35,919 nucleotides of DNA from a bacterium (lineage in GTDB: Bacteria; Patescibacteriota; Patescibacteriia; Patescibacteriales; GWC2-42-12): positions 1 to 35,919 of the forward strand of contig JAUSGE010000046.1 of assembly GCA_030649205.1 (NCBI GenBank), in the 5' to 3' direction. The notes beneath the pieces were generated by a model, which was not told where the DNA came from, searched no databases, and saw only the letters and a program-made list of their open reading frames with translations. A program made the position numbers and the translations under genes. This document shows, in pieces, positions 26,246-35,017 of the stretch; position 1 is the stretch's first letter; the number at the start of each line of letters is the position of its first letter.

Positions 26246-26376
26246 TGTCATTGCGAGCCATGTACTCATGGCGAAGCAATCTCACAAATAGCGGGTTTAG
26301 ATGAAAGATTGTTGTTCGTGAGATTGCTTCGTCCCCCCGATCGGGTCGGGGGCTAAAGGCGCTCCTCGCAATGACA
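26246..26376. repeat. Dispersed palindromic repeat, family A copy 2
   Basis: tgtcattgcgagccatgtactcatggcgaagcaatctca...tgagattgcttcg...cctcgcaatgaca. Confidence 0.88.
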
Positions 26377-26377
26377 G

Positions 26378-27331
26378 CTATACTATCTTCCACCCCTTCT
26401 CCGTCTTCTTTAAAGCGCCTTGGATGGTGAATCCGGCCGCGCGCGCGTGTCCGCCGCCGCCCAAAACTTGGGCCAGTTGAGTTAGATTAACATTGGACTT
26501 GGAGGTGCGCAGACTGCCCTTAATTCTGCCGTCCGGCAATTCCCGCAACAGCAACAGGCCATTAACTTTGTCCAGGTTGCTTAAAAATCCGGACATGCCT
26601 TCAAGCTCTTCTTCGGTTACTTCCGCCGGCGTATCCTCGGCTTTTAAAATCGTAAAAGCAAAATTATATTTTTGGTTAATTTGCAAATTAGTCATGGCCT
26701 TGCCCCAGGTTTTCATGGAGGCGATGCTTTTATTGCGCCAGGTATTTTCCATAATTTGCGGCAAGCGAGCGCCTTTCGCCAGCATTTCCGAAGCGATATT
26801 AATTGTTTCAGGCGAAGTTGACGGGTAGAGAAAATTGGCCGTATCAGTCAAGATGCCGGTTAGGACGCAGTTGGCCAGGTTTTTATTAAGGGGAATTTTA
26901 TTGGCTTTTAAGAAATAATATAAGATTTCCGCGGTGGCCGCCGCGCCGGGGTCGCGTATTTCCAAGTCAGCGTAATCTTCTATTTTAGGATGATGGTCAA
27001 TTTCTAAAACCCGCTGGCCGGCGCGGCGGCTTAAAATTTCTTTGTCCAATTTAGTCCGCTGAACATTGCCGCAGTCTAAAGCGATTATCAAATCAAAATC
27101 AAACTTGCCGTAATGGGTATTAAATTTTTCCAAGTGCGGTAAAAAATTCAACTGATAGCCAGCCTGATCATGGCAATAAAGCCGGTATTTTTTTCCAGCC
27201 AACTCTAAAACTTCGGCCATTAAACAAGCCGAAGCCAAACCGTCGCCGTCAGGATGGTCGTGGGTGACAACGAGGATGTTGTTAGAAGCTTTTATTAGGC
27301 TATATGCTTTGGTGAAAAGTTGAGTGTTCAT
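26378..27331 (-). CDS. DHH family phosphoesterase (NrnA-like)
   Basis: VTHDHPDGDGLASACLMAEVL, IALDCGNVQR, LEIDHHPKIEDYADL, GGGGHARAAGF. Confidence 0.94.
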   Translation of the reverse strand: MNTQLFTKAYSLIKASNNILVVTHDHPDGDGLASACLMAEVLELAGKKYRLYCHDQAGYQLNFLPHLEKFNTHYGKFDFDLIIALDCGNVQRTKLDKEILSRRAGQRVLEIDHHPKIEDYADLEIRDPGAAATAEILYYFLKANKIPLNKNLANCVLTGILTDTANFLYPSTSPETINIASEMLAKGARLPQIMENTWRNKSIASMKTWGKAMTNLQINQKYNFAFTILKAEDTPAEVTEEELEGMSGFLSNLDKVNGLLLLRELPDGRIKGSLRTSKSNVNLTQLAQVLGGGGHARAAGFTIQGALKKTEKGWKIV

Positions 27332-27437
27332 AGAAAATTTTTAAATTTTTTAATTTTTAATTTTTAAATAATGCTCTAATTTTTAATATTAAAAATTTAG
27401 ACATTAAAAATTATTTATAAAATTAAAAAATTAAAAA
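27332..27437. repeat. ~106-bp nearly pure A/T palindromic spacer
   Basis: Six G/C in about 106 bp; perfect central palindrome aatttttaatattaaaaatt 27378-27397; flanking arms imperfectly inverted. Confidence 0.75.
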
Positions 27438-27782
27438 TTAATTATTACCTTCCTCCTTTATCCGCTTAAACACTTCCTCTATCTCCGCCGCCCGGCTTTC
27501 GGTCGTGTCCAGCGCCCAGTTAAAGCGCGGAATCTGCCTGATGCTTAATTTACGCCTTAAGCTTTGGCTAAAGGCGCGAGAATGCTTGCGCAGGCTGGCC
27601 AAGGCCGTACCCGCGTATTTTTCCGGCAGTATTGAAACGCCAACGCGCGCGTATTTTAAATCCGGCGAGCACTCAACATGGCTCACCGTGATTAAGCCGC
27701 CATTAAGCGGCGCTTCCCTGACGATTAAATTCGCCAGTTCGTATTTCAGTTGTTCGTTTAACTGTTCAATTCGTCTGGGCAT
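27438..27782 (-). CDS. rbfA: Ribosome-binding factor A
   Basis: RRIEQLNEQLKYELANLIVRE, SVECSPDLKYARVGVSI-like motif, IRQIPRFNWALDTTESRAAEIEEVF. Confidence 0.92.
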   Translation of the reverse strand: MPRRIEQLNEQLKYELANLIVREAPLNGGLITVSHVECSPDLKYARVGVSILPEKYAGTALASLRKHSRAFSQSLRRKLSIRQIPRFNWALDTTESRAAEIEEVFKRIKEEGNN

Positions 27783-29761
27783 TATTTTGGCTTTATTTTT
27801 TCCATTTTATAAAATTGCAAAATATCGTCCGCCTGAATTACCGGCTTGCCTTCATAGCTTAAGCCGCACTCCTGGTTAGTCTCCACAATGCTTACATCCT
27901 GTTTGGCGATTTGCAGTTTTATTAATTTTCCTTCGGCCAGAAGCTGTTTTTCCCGCGTGACTTCTATCATGGCGCCGACTTCCGCCCGCCCGTCAATCAC
28001 CCGGCCGCCTACGATTTGCCCCGCTTTTTCCGTGCGGAAAATCGCCAGCACTTTCAGCCGCCCCAGGTCAACTCTTTCCTTTTCCTGTTCCACTAAGCCG
28101 TCGATCTCCGCTTTAAGATCGTTGATTAATTCATAAATTATTTTATAGGTTTTCACCGCTACGCTTTTTTCACGCGCCAATCTCTGCGCCAGGGGAATAA
28201 CTTGAACGTTAAAACCTAAAATTTTCGCGCTTGAAGCTTCAGCTCGCGTAATGTCGCCTTCGGTAATATTGCCCAGGCCCTTGGCGATGATGTTGATTTT
28301 TATTTCCGGAAGTTCAATTTTAGCCAGCGATCCCTCAATTGCTTCTCCCGAGCCCAAGACATCGGTTTTAATTATAAGATTAATGCTTTTAGCGCCGATT
28401 GCTTCTTTCTTTTCCTGGCTGGCTTTTGAGGCGTCTTGGCCTTGAAAACCGATTTTTTTAATTTTAACTTTCTCGCCTTGGCCTACCCGCATAACATCGC
28501 CGATCGCCGGCGCCATTTTTAAGCCGATGATTTTTACCGGCATGGCCGGCAGGGCCTGGTCCACGGTTCGGCCCAGGTGATCATACATGGCTCTGACTTT
28601 ACCATAAAGCAGGCTGTTAAAGGTGAGAGGATCGCCGACTTTAAGCGTACCGTTTTGGATTAAGACCGTGGCCACCGGCCCTTGCCCCCGGTCAAGATGA
28701 GACTCAATAATTGTGCCGCTGGCCGCCGCGTTCGGGTTGGCTTTAATATTCTTTTCTTCTAATGACGCGGTTAAGAGTATCATGTCCAAAAGTTCGCTAA
28801 TGCCGATATTATTCTTCGCCGAGATGGGCAGGCAAACGGTTTTTCCGCCCCAGTCTTCAGCCAAAAGGTTCAGCTGTTCGCTTAATTCTCTTTTGACCAT
28901 GTCAATGTTGGCTGACGGCTTGTCAATTTTATTAATGGCCACGATAAAAGGCAATTTGGCCGCTTCCATGATGCGATACGCTTCAACGGTCTGCGGCTTG
29001 ACGCCGTCATCGGCCGCTACCACTAAAATGGCGATGTCGGCGATGCGCGCGCCGCGGTTGCGCATGGCCGTAAAAGCTTCATGTCCGGGCGTGTCTATAA
29101 AAGTGATTAATTTATCCTGGTGTTTTATTTGATAAGCGCCGATATGCTGGGTGATGCCGCCGGCTTCGCCAGCCACCACGTTGGTCTGGCGGATGGCATC
29201 CAACAGCTTGGTTTTGCCATGATCAACATGGCCCATAACCACGACGATTGGCGGCCTGATCTGCAAATTGGCATCGGCTTCCTGGCTTAAAACCGTTTTC
29301 ATGGTATCGGCTTCTGAAATTTCTTTATCCAGATCGGTTTGCTGGCCGGTTTGGGACGGGACAATATTTAAGCCCAGATCCGCGCCGATAATTGACGCGG
29401 TATCGTAATCAATTTTTTCGTTAAGCGAGCTGAAGATGCTATTTTTCATGAGTTCTGCCAGGATTTTATTAACCGGCGCGCCCGTCAGCGCGGAAAAATC
29501 TCGGATAGTAATAAGGCTGGGAATTTTTATTGCCGGTTTTTCGGCCGTGGACGCGGCCAGTTCGCCGCTTTGTTTTTTTTCCGCCTGTTGCCTGGCTTCC
29601 AGCTGCCTGTTTAAAAACGACCATTCGCGGATAATTTTTTGCGCGGTTTTATTGTCAACTTTAATGGCTTTTTGGCCAATATCAAAACCTAGCCTGGGCA
29701 GTTTATCCAAGAGCTCCTGCGGCGTGACTTTTAAAATTCTGGCCAGTTCGGTTACGTTCAT
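27782..29761 (-). CDS. infB: Translation initiation factor IF-2
   Basis: [67 protein letters not shown]. Confidence 0.98.
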   Translation of the reverse strand: MNVTELARILKVTPQELLDKLPRLGFDIGQKAIKVDNKTAQKIIREWSFLNRQLEARQQAEKKQSGELAASTAEKPAIKIPSLITIRDFSALTGAPVNKILAELMKNSIFSSLNEKIDYDTASIIGADLGLNIVPSQTGQQTDLDKEISEADTMKTVLSQEADANLQIRPPIVVVMGHVDHGKTKLLDAIRQTNVVAGEAGGITQHIGAYQIKHQDKLITFIDTPGHEAFTAMRNRGARIADIAILVVAADDGVKPQTVEAYRIMEAAKLPFIVAINKIDKPSANIDMVKRELSEQLNLLAEDWGGKTVCLPISAKNNIGISELLDMILLTASLEEKNIKANPNAAASGTIIESHLDRGQGPVATVLIQNGTLKVGDPLTFNSLLYGKVRAMYDHLGRTVDQALPAMPVKIIGLKMAPAIGDVMRVGQGEKVKIKKIGFQGQDASKASQEKKEAIGAKSINLIIKTDVLGSGEAIEGSLAKIELPEIKINIIAKGLGNITEGDITRAEASSAKILGFNVQVIPLAQRLAREKSVAVKTYKIIYELINDLKAEIDGLVEQEKERVDLGRLKVLAIFRTEKAGQIVGGRVIDGRAEVGAMIEVTREKQLLAEGKLIKLQIAKQDVSIVETNQECGLSYEGKPVIQADDILQFYKMEKIKPK

Positions 29762-29852
29762 GTTTATGGAAGAGACGTCGGACGTCTCTGCTAATTTAAT
29801 TTATTTCATAACTTTACAATAAACTTCGCTAAAAGTCAATTATTATTTTTTA

Positions 29853-29884
29853 TTTTCTGCCCGGCTTTAGCCGGAGTTAGATTT
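29853..29884. repeat. Family B repeat, half copy
   Basis: tttctgcccggctttagccggagttag matches the left half of 32988-33043. Confidence 0.65.
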
Positions 29885-29891
29885 TTGAATT

Positions 29892-29927
29892 TAAAAAAGC
29901 CGTCCGGTACCTCCATCCCCGACGGCT
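29892..29927 (-). terminator. Rho-independent terminator of purA
   Basis: AGCCGTC...GACGGCT with T-tract on the minus strand. Confidence 0.82.
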
Positions 29928-29950
29928 GACTAAAATAAATTTCCAAAATA

Positions 29951-31465
29951 CTATACAAAGATCGTTTGTTCCCGGTCGGCTCCGACCGAGATAATTTTGG
30001 GGTTCATGCCGCTAAGCTTGACAACCCTGCCGATGATATTTTTTAACAGCCTTGGCAGGTTGTTAAAGGATCTGATTTGGCTGGTATCGCAGAGCCAGCC
30101 TGGGAAAGATTCATAGATGGGCTGGCAGTATTTTAAAACCTCGGCCTCCGGAACCGCGGTCAGTAATACTGTGCCATGAGCAAGAAATATGTCGCCCAGA
30201 TTATAATGCGGCCCTTCATACCTGTAAGCCACGCAGATTTTAATTTCTTCACACCGGTCAAACACATCAATCTTGGTTAGAATTACGTTTGGGCCGTTGT
30301 GCTCAATGGCATATCTTAACAGCGGCAAATCCAGCCAGCCGGTGCGCCGCGGCCTGCCTGTGGTGGCGCCGTATTCATTGCCGGCAGATCTTACGGCCAC
30401 GCCTTTGTTAAATCCATCAGCGTCGTTGATGGACACCTCGCCGTAGATTAACTTTTCCTTTTCTTTGGTGATGCCGTCCTTGCCGCACCACTCGGCGGAT
30501 TTGCTCCCGCCGAATTCGGTGGGGAATGGCCCTTCACCCACGCGAGTCATGTAAGGGAATTTAACTACGCCTAAAAACAGATCAATGTCTTTTTCGTCCA
30601 ACCCCGCACCGCGCGCTATGCCAGACGGAGAGCAATTAGAACTTGTTACATAAGGGTAAGTGCCCATGTCAATATCAAGAAGATACGCCTGAGCGCCTTC
30701 AAGCAATAGCCTTTTTCCGTCTTGTTTGGCCTTTCTGACAAAAGCATCGGTGTCCCGGATAAATTGCTTTAACCGCTGGCCGTACCCGCGGTATTGCTCT
30801 ATTATGACGTCAAAATTAAAAATATTTTTTGGATCATAATAGATGCCATTGCTTAAATCCTTATGGTGCATCACTTTTTTTACTAACTCCGGATCATATG
30901 TTTCTAGGAGGGCAATTTTGTCCTCCAAATTCAATGCCAGCCTCTTTTTTAAAATATCCGGGTTTAGCATGTCATTGACCCTCAATCCATCCCTGGCATA
31001 GTGGCCAGTATAAGTCGGACCAATACCCCGTCCAGTAGTGCCGATTCTGCCCTTAGCCGGATCTCCCTTTTTTAATTCATCGGCAATTTTATCTAAAGCT
31101 ATATGTTGCGGCAGGGTAAGTTTAGCGTTTAACGAAATTATCAGATGGTTAAAACTTATCCCTTCTTTTTCCAGAGCCTCCAGCTCAAGAATCAAGACTC
31201 TCGGATCTATCGCCATGCCCGAGCCCAGAATATTTATTTTGCCGTGCTGATCATACAATATGCCGGATGGTACCAGGTGCGTAACAAGCGTCTTACCATT
31301 CGCATTTATTGTATGGCCAGAGTTGGCTCCGCCTTGGCAGCGGGCGATCACATCGGCTTGTTGCGCAAAAACATCTGCGTATTTACCTTTGCCTTCGTCG
31401 CCAAACTGCTGGCCGCCGACGACTAACACCTGAACCCCATTAAGCAATTTTCCATAGCCGTTCAT
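29951..31465 (-). CDS. purA: Adenylosuccinate synthetase
   Basis: VVGGQQFGDEGKGKYADVFAQ, GGANSGHTI, GTTGRGIGPTYTGHYAR, EGAQAYLLDIDMGTYPYVTSSN, EYGATTGRPRRTGWLDL. Confidence 0.97.
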   Translation of the reverse strand: MNGYGKLLNGVQVLVVGGQQFGDEGKGKYADVFAQQADVIARCQGGANSGHTINANGKTLVTHLVPSGILYDQHGKINILGSGMAIDPRVLILELEALEKEGISFNHLIISLNAKLTLPQHIALDKIADELKKGDPAKGRIGTTGRGIGPTYTGHYARDGLRVNDMLNPDILKKRLALNLEDKIALLETYDPELVKKVMHHKDLSNGIYYDPKNIFNFDVIIEQYRGYGQRLKQFIRDTDAFVRKAKQDGKRLLLEGAQAYLLDIDMGTYPYVTSSNCSPSGIARGAGLDEKDIDLFLGVVKFPYMTRVGEGPFPTEFGGSKSAEWCGKDGITKEKEKLIYGEVSINDADGFNKGVAVRSAGNEYGATTGRPRRTGWLDLPLLRYAIEHNGPNVILTKIDVFDRCEEIKICVAYRYEGPHYNLGDIFLAHGTVLLTAVPEAEVLKYCQPIYESFPGWLCDTSQIRSFNNLPRLLKNIIGRVVKLSGMNPKIISVGADREQTIFV

Positions 31466-31516
31466 GAGTTTTCCCTCCTATAATTAAAGTTGGATGTTGC
31501 AAGTTGTTAAAAAGCG

Positions 31517-31563
31517 AAAAGCCTGTTAATAACAGGACTTTTAAATTATTAAAAGCTTAACAG
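31517..31563 (-). promoter_or_regulatory. Candidate attenuator with mutually exclusive hairpins in the purA leader
   Basis: Terminator-like cctgttaataacagg (31522-31536) with T-rich tail on the minus strand; alternative pairing 31523-31529 with 31557-31563; hairpin 31538-31555. Confidence 0.45.
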
Positions 31564-31586
31564 CCAATTTGTTTAAAGTCAAAAAA

Positions 31587-31706
31587 GTGTCCGTTATTGT
31601 GAGCGACCGGAAGGAGCCCTGCCTGCCGGCAGGCAGGGAAGCAATCTCACGAACTCGGATATTAACCGGAGATTGCTTCGCCATGAGTACATGGCTCGCA
31701 ATGACA
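31587..31706. repeat. Dispersed palindromic repeat, family A copy 3 with nested palindrome
   Basis: Right arm ttgcttcgccatgagtacatggctcgcaatgaca is the exact reverse complement of the left arm of copy 2; contains ccctgcctgccggcaggcaggg. Confidence 0.88.
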
Positions 31707-31749
31707 GATACGGATAGGAAGAGGTTGTTAGATATGATATAATATTATT

Positions 31750-32976
31750 ATGCCAAAACAAAAAATTTTAAAATTTCCGGCCGGTTTTCTCTGGGGCGTG
31801 TCCACTTCGGCTTATCAGATTGAAGGCGGCAATGTTAATGACTGGAGCCAGTGGGAAAAATTAGAAGCGAGAAGTAAGAAGCTATCAGCCGAGGGCAAGA
31901 AGCCGGCTGATTATATTTGCGGTTCGGCCTGCGATTCATATAATCGGTATGAAGAGGATTTGGATTTGGTGAAAAATTTAAACTGTGGCGCGTATCGGCT
32001 GGGCATTGAATGGTCAAGAATAGAGCCGGAGCAAGGCCAATGGAATCTAAAAGAAGTAGAGCATTACCGCCAAGTTTTGCAAGCGGCCAAAGCCGGAAAT
32101 TTAAAAATAGTTCTAACTTTGTGGCATTGGACTCTGCCGTTGTGGCTCACGGCCCAAGGCGGCTGGGCGAATAAAAAAGCGGTGGAATATTTCGTGCGGT
32201 ATGTTGAATTGATTGCAGGCGAGCTGGGAAGTTATGTTGATTATTGGGTGATTTTGAATGAGCCGATGGTACATCTGGCCAACGGCTATTTAACCGGCAA
32301 ATTTCCGCCGAACAAAAAAAATATTTTTCAGGCATGCAAGGCCTATAATAATTTGACTAAAGCTCACTTGATGGGCTATGGAATAATTCATAAAAAATTC
32401 AGGCTCGCCAAAGTCGGACTGACCATGCTAACAAACTATTTTGAACCGGCCAGGCGGTGGTGCGCTGGCGAATGGCTGATCGCCAAATTGGCCAACCATT
32501 GCTGGAATGACCGGTTTGTCAAAAAATTAAAAAATAAATTTGATTTTTTGGGGCTGGATTATTATTTTCATGACCGGATTGTCTGGTATCCGCCTTTTAA
32601 AAAGAATCTGAACGCAAGCGTTACTGGCATGGGCTGGGAAATTTTTCCGCAAGGAATTTATAAAGTTTTAAAAAATTATAAAAAATTTAATAAGCCATTA
32701 TTTGTCATGGAGAATGGTCTGGCTGACGCCAAGGATAATAAGCGCGCCAAATTTATTATTGAGCATCTGAAGTACGTGCATCAGGCTATTGGAGAAGGAG
32801 GTGATGTCCAGGGTTATTTCTATTGGTCGCTTTTAGACAATTTTGAATGGGCCGACGGTTTCGCGCCGAAATTCGGCCTATATTCGGTTGACCACAAGAC
32901 TTTTAAACGCTCCGCGCGGCCGAGCGCTAAGGTTTACGCGGAAATTTGCAAAAATAATGCCGTTGAGGTAGATTAA
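31750..32976 (+). CDS. Glycoside hydrolase family 1 (beta-glycosidase)
   Basis: FPAGFLWGVSTSAYQIEGG, ILNEPM acid/base motif, FVMENGLAD nucleophile motif, YFYWSLLDNFEWADGF. Confidence 0.96.
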   Translation: MPKQKILKFPAGFLWGVSTSAYQIEGGNVNDWSQWEKLEARSKKLSAEGKKPADYICGSACDSYNRYEEDLDLVKNLNCGAYRLGIEWSRIEPEQGQWNLKEVEHYRQVLQAAKAGNLKIVLTLWHWTLPLWLTAQGGWANKKAVEYFVRYVELIAGELGSYVDYWVILNEPMVHLANGYLTGKFPPNKKNIFQACKAYNNLTKAHLMGYGIIHKKFRLAKVGLTMLTNYFEPARRWCAGEWLIAKLANHCWNDRFVKKLKNKFDFLGLDYYFHDRIVWYPPFKKNLNASVTGMGWEIFPQGIYKVLKNYKKFNKPLFVMENGLADAKDNKRAKFIIEHLKYVHQAIGEGGDVQGYFYWSLLDNFEWADGFAPKFGLYSVDHKTFKRSARPSAKVYAEICKNNAVEVD

Positions 32977-32987
32977 AAGTATTAATA

Positions 32988-33043
32988 ATTCTGCCCGACT
33001 TTAGTCGGTGTTAATTAAAAAGCCTGCTAAAGCAGGGTAGAAT
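32988..33043. repeat. Dispersed double-hairpin repeat, family B copy 2 (upstream of guaB)
   Basis: attctgcccgactttagtcggtgttaattaaaaagcctgctaaagcagggtagaat. Confidence 0.82.
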
Positions 33044-33053
33044 TTTATTAAAT

Positions 33054-34577
33054 ATGAAAAATCAAATTTTTAAAAAAGACGAATTTTTTGAAAAAATTGA
33101 AGCCATGGGTATGGCCTTGTCTTACGGCGACGTGAGGTTAAAAACCGCTCATTCGGAAGTGGCGCCGAATGATGTTAGGCTGGCCAGCCGATTTTCCCGC
33201 CATGTGCCGCTTAATGCCCCGCTCATTAGCTCTCCTATGGACATGGTAACCGAGCATAAAATGGCTATTGCTTTGGCCATGGCCGGCGGACTGGGCATTA
33301 TTCACCGCGCGCTTACGCCCAAGGACCAGGCCAGAGAAGTGTCGCACGTTAAGTTTTACTTAAACGGTCTGATTCAAAAACCAATCTGCCTGACCGCCCA
33401 GGAAACCATCGGCCAGGTTTTAAAAAGAATTGAAGAAAAAAAATATTCTTTCCGCAGTTTTCCGGTGATAGACGGCAAAGGTCGGCTGGCCGGCTTGATT
33501 TCCGGCAGTGATCTGGAATTTTGCGCTGACCGCCGCGCGACAGTCGGAAAAATTATGACCAGGGCTAAAAATTTAATCACCGCCCAAAGCGGAATTTCTT
33601 TTAAGCAGGCTTTTGCCATTATGACCAAAACCAAGAAAAAAATTCTGCCGCTGGTGGACGGCAAACAAAAATTAGCCGGTATGTTCGTGTATTCTGACGT
33701 TAAAAGAATCGTGACCGGCGGCTCGTCCATGTATAACACTGACGCCAACGGCAATTTGCGCGTGGGCGCGGCCGTGGGCGCGGGCGAAGAAGCGCTGGAG
33801 CGGGCCGAACTGTTAAGAGACAGAGGCGTGGATGTTTTGGTCATAGACACGGCGCACGGCGATTCGCGCGCGGTTTTAGAAACTTTAAAAAAATTGAAAA
33901 GTAAATATCCTGGCCTGGACGTGGTGGCCGGCAATATATCCGAAGCCGAGTCGGCCGAACGCTTAGCCAAAGCCGGAGCTGATGGCATAAAAGTCGGCCA
34001 GGGACCGGGTTCAATCTGCACTACCAGGGTGGTGGCCGGCATCGGCTGTCCGCAAGTGACGGCCGTATATAATTGCGCGCGCGCCTTGCGCGGATCGGGC
34101 GTGCCAGTCTGCGCGGACGGGGGCATAGAATATTCCGGCGATGTTACCGTGGCGCTGGCGGCCGGCGCGGATTCGGTCATGCTGGGCAAGATACTGGCCG
34201 GTACAGACGAAACTCCGGGCGAAGTGTTCATGAGAGACGGCATGCCGGTGAAGCAATATCGCGGCATGGGATCGCTGGCCGCGATGCAAGCCAGTCAAGC
34301 CTCCAGGGAAAGATATTCTCAAGCGGCGACCACTAAAGACAAGCTGGTGCCGGAAGGCATTGAAGCTGTGGTGCCTTATAAAGGCGAAGTAGCCAAGACG
34401 CTGTTTCAAGTTTTGGGCGGTTTGCGTAGCGGTATGGGTTATGTGGGCGCCACTGATGTCAATGAGCTGCAAACCAAGGCCGACTTTTATTACATTTCCG
34501 CAGCCGGCTTAAGCGAGTCCCACCCGCACGGCGTGACCATGGAAAAGCAAGCGCCGAATTATTTGGGCAGAGTGTGA
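33054..34577 (+). CDS. guaB: IMP dehydrogenase
   Basis: SSPMDMVTEHKMAIALAMAGGLGIIHR, two CBS domains, KVGQGPGSICTTRVVAGIGCPQVTA, YRGMGSLAAM. Confidence 0.97.
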   Translation: MKNQIFKKDEFFEKIEAMGMALSYGDVRLKTAHSEVAPNDVRLASRFSRHVPLNAPLISSPMDMVTEHKMAIALAMAGGLGIIHRALTPKDQAREVSHVKFYLNGLIQKPICLTAQETIGQVLKRIEEKKYSFRSFPVIDGKGRLAGLISGSDLEFCADRRATVGKIMTRAKNLITAQSGISFKQAFAIMTKTKKKILPLVDGKQKLAGMFVYSDVKRIVTGGSSMYNTDANGNLRVGAAVGAGEEALERAELLRDRGVDVLVIDTAHGDSRAVLETLKKLKSKYPGLDVVAGNISEAESAERLAKAGADGIKVGQGPGSICTTRVVAGIGCPQVTAVYNCARALRGSGVPVCADGGIEYSGDVTVALAAGADSVMLGKILAGTDETPGEVFMRDGMPVKQYRGMGSLAAMQASQASRERYSQAATTKDKLVPEGIEAVVPYKGEVAKTLFQVLGGLRSGMGYVGATDVNELQTKADFYYISAAGLSESHPHGVTMEKQAPNYLGRV

Positions 34578-34579
34578 TT

Positions 34580-34664
34580 GCCCTCCTTTAAAAGGAGGGG
34601 TAGGGGAGGTTAATTTGTTATTCCGGCTTTTTTGTCATTGCGAGCGTCAGCGAAGCAATCTCTG
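34580..34664. repeat. Composite of a cctcctttaaaaggagg-type repeat and a half copy of family A
   Basis: ccctcctttaaaaggaggggtaggggaggtt then tgtcattgcgagcgtcagcgaagcaatctctgg. Confidence 0.7.
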
Positions 34665-34764
34665 GTTTTTTGGTAAGACATTTTGATATTTTCCATTCTT
34701 TTTTATCAGTTTTTCCATTTAAGTTTTTTTGCTCCGCAGGGTTCTTTTTCTGGAAAAATAACCA

Positions 34765-34905
34765 AAAAGTCGCTCGCCGGAGAAAATTAAGGGAATTTTT
34801 ACGCGAAAGCGAGGTTGGATAATTTATTTGTTTGAGCCGTTTAGGCGAGTTATAAATTATCCCGAGCGAAGCGTAAAAATTCCACTGAATTTTCCAGGCT
34901 CGCGG
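34765..34905. repeat. Large structured palindromic element (MITE- or ncRNA-like)
   Basis: ggaatttttacgc 34792-34804 with gcgtaaaaattcc 34871-34883; ggataattta 34817-34826 with taaattatcc 34853-34862; small hairpins cgcgaaagcg and gccgtttaggc. Confidence 0.7.
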
Positions 34906-35017
34906 TAGTATGACTGGTTTTTTAGTAATTTTGACAGGGGCGCCGGCATTTAATTTAACAGCCTGCGACTATAGCCTAAAATGCTGATGATTTATTCTAA
35001 TAAAATTAATTAATTCT

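Noticed and set aside
26211-26393. 60-aa ORF in the clpP-DHH intergenic region
   Set aside because: Lies almost entirely in family A repeat sequence.
13352-33043. Family B hairpins as a glutamine/purine riboswitch
   Set aside because: The copies upstream of glnA and guaB are in opposite orientations relative to transcription and a half copy sits elsewhere, which fits a dispersed repeat better.
33374-34472. Long minus-strand ORFs (297 and 153 aa) opposite guaB
   Set aside because: Ser/Pro/Ala-rich antisense frames; guaB is unmistakable on the plus strand.
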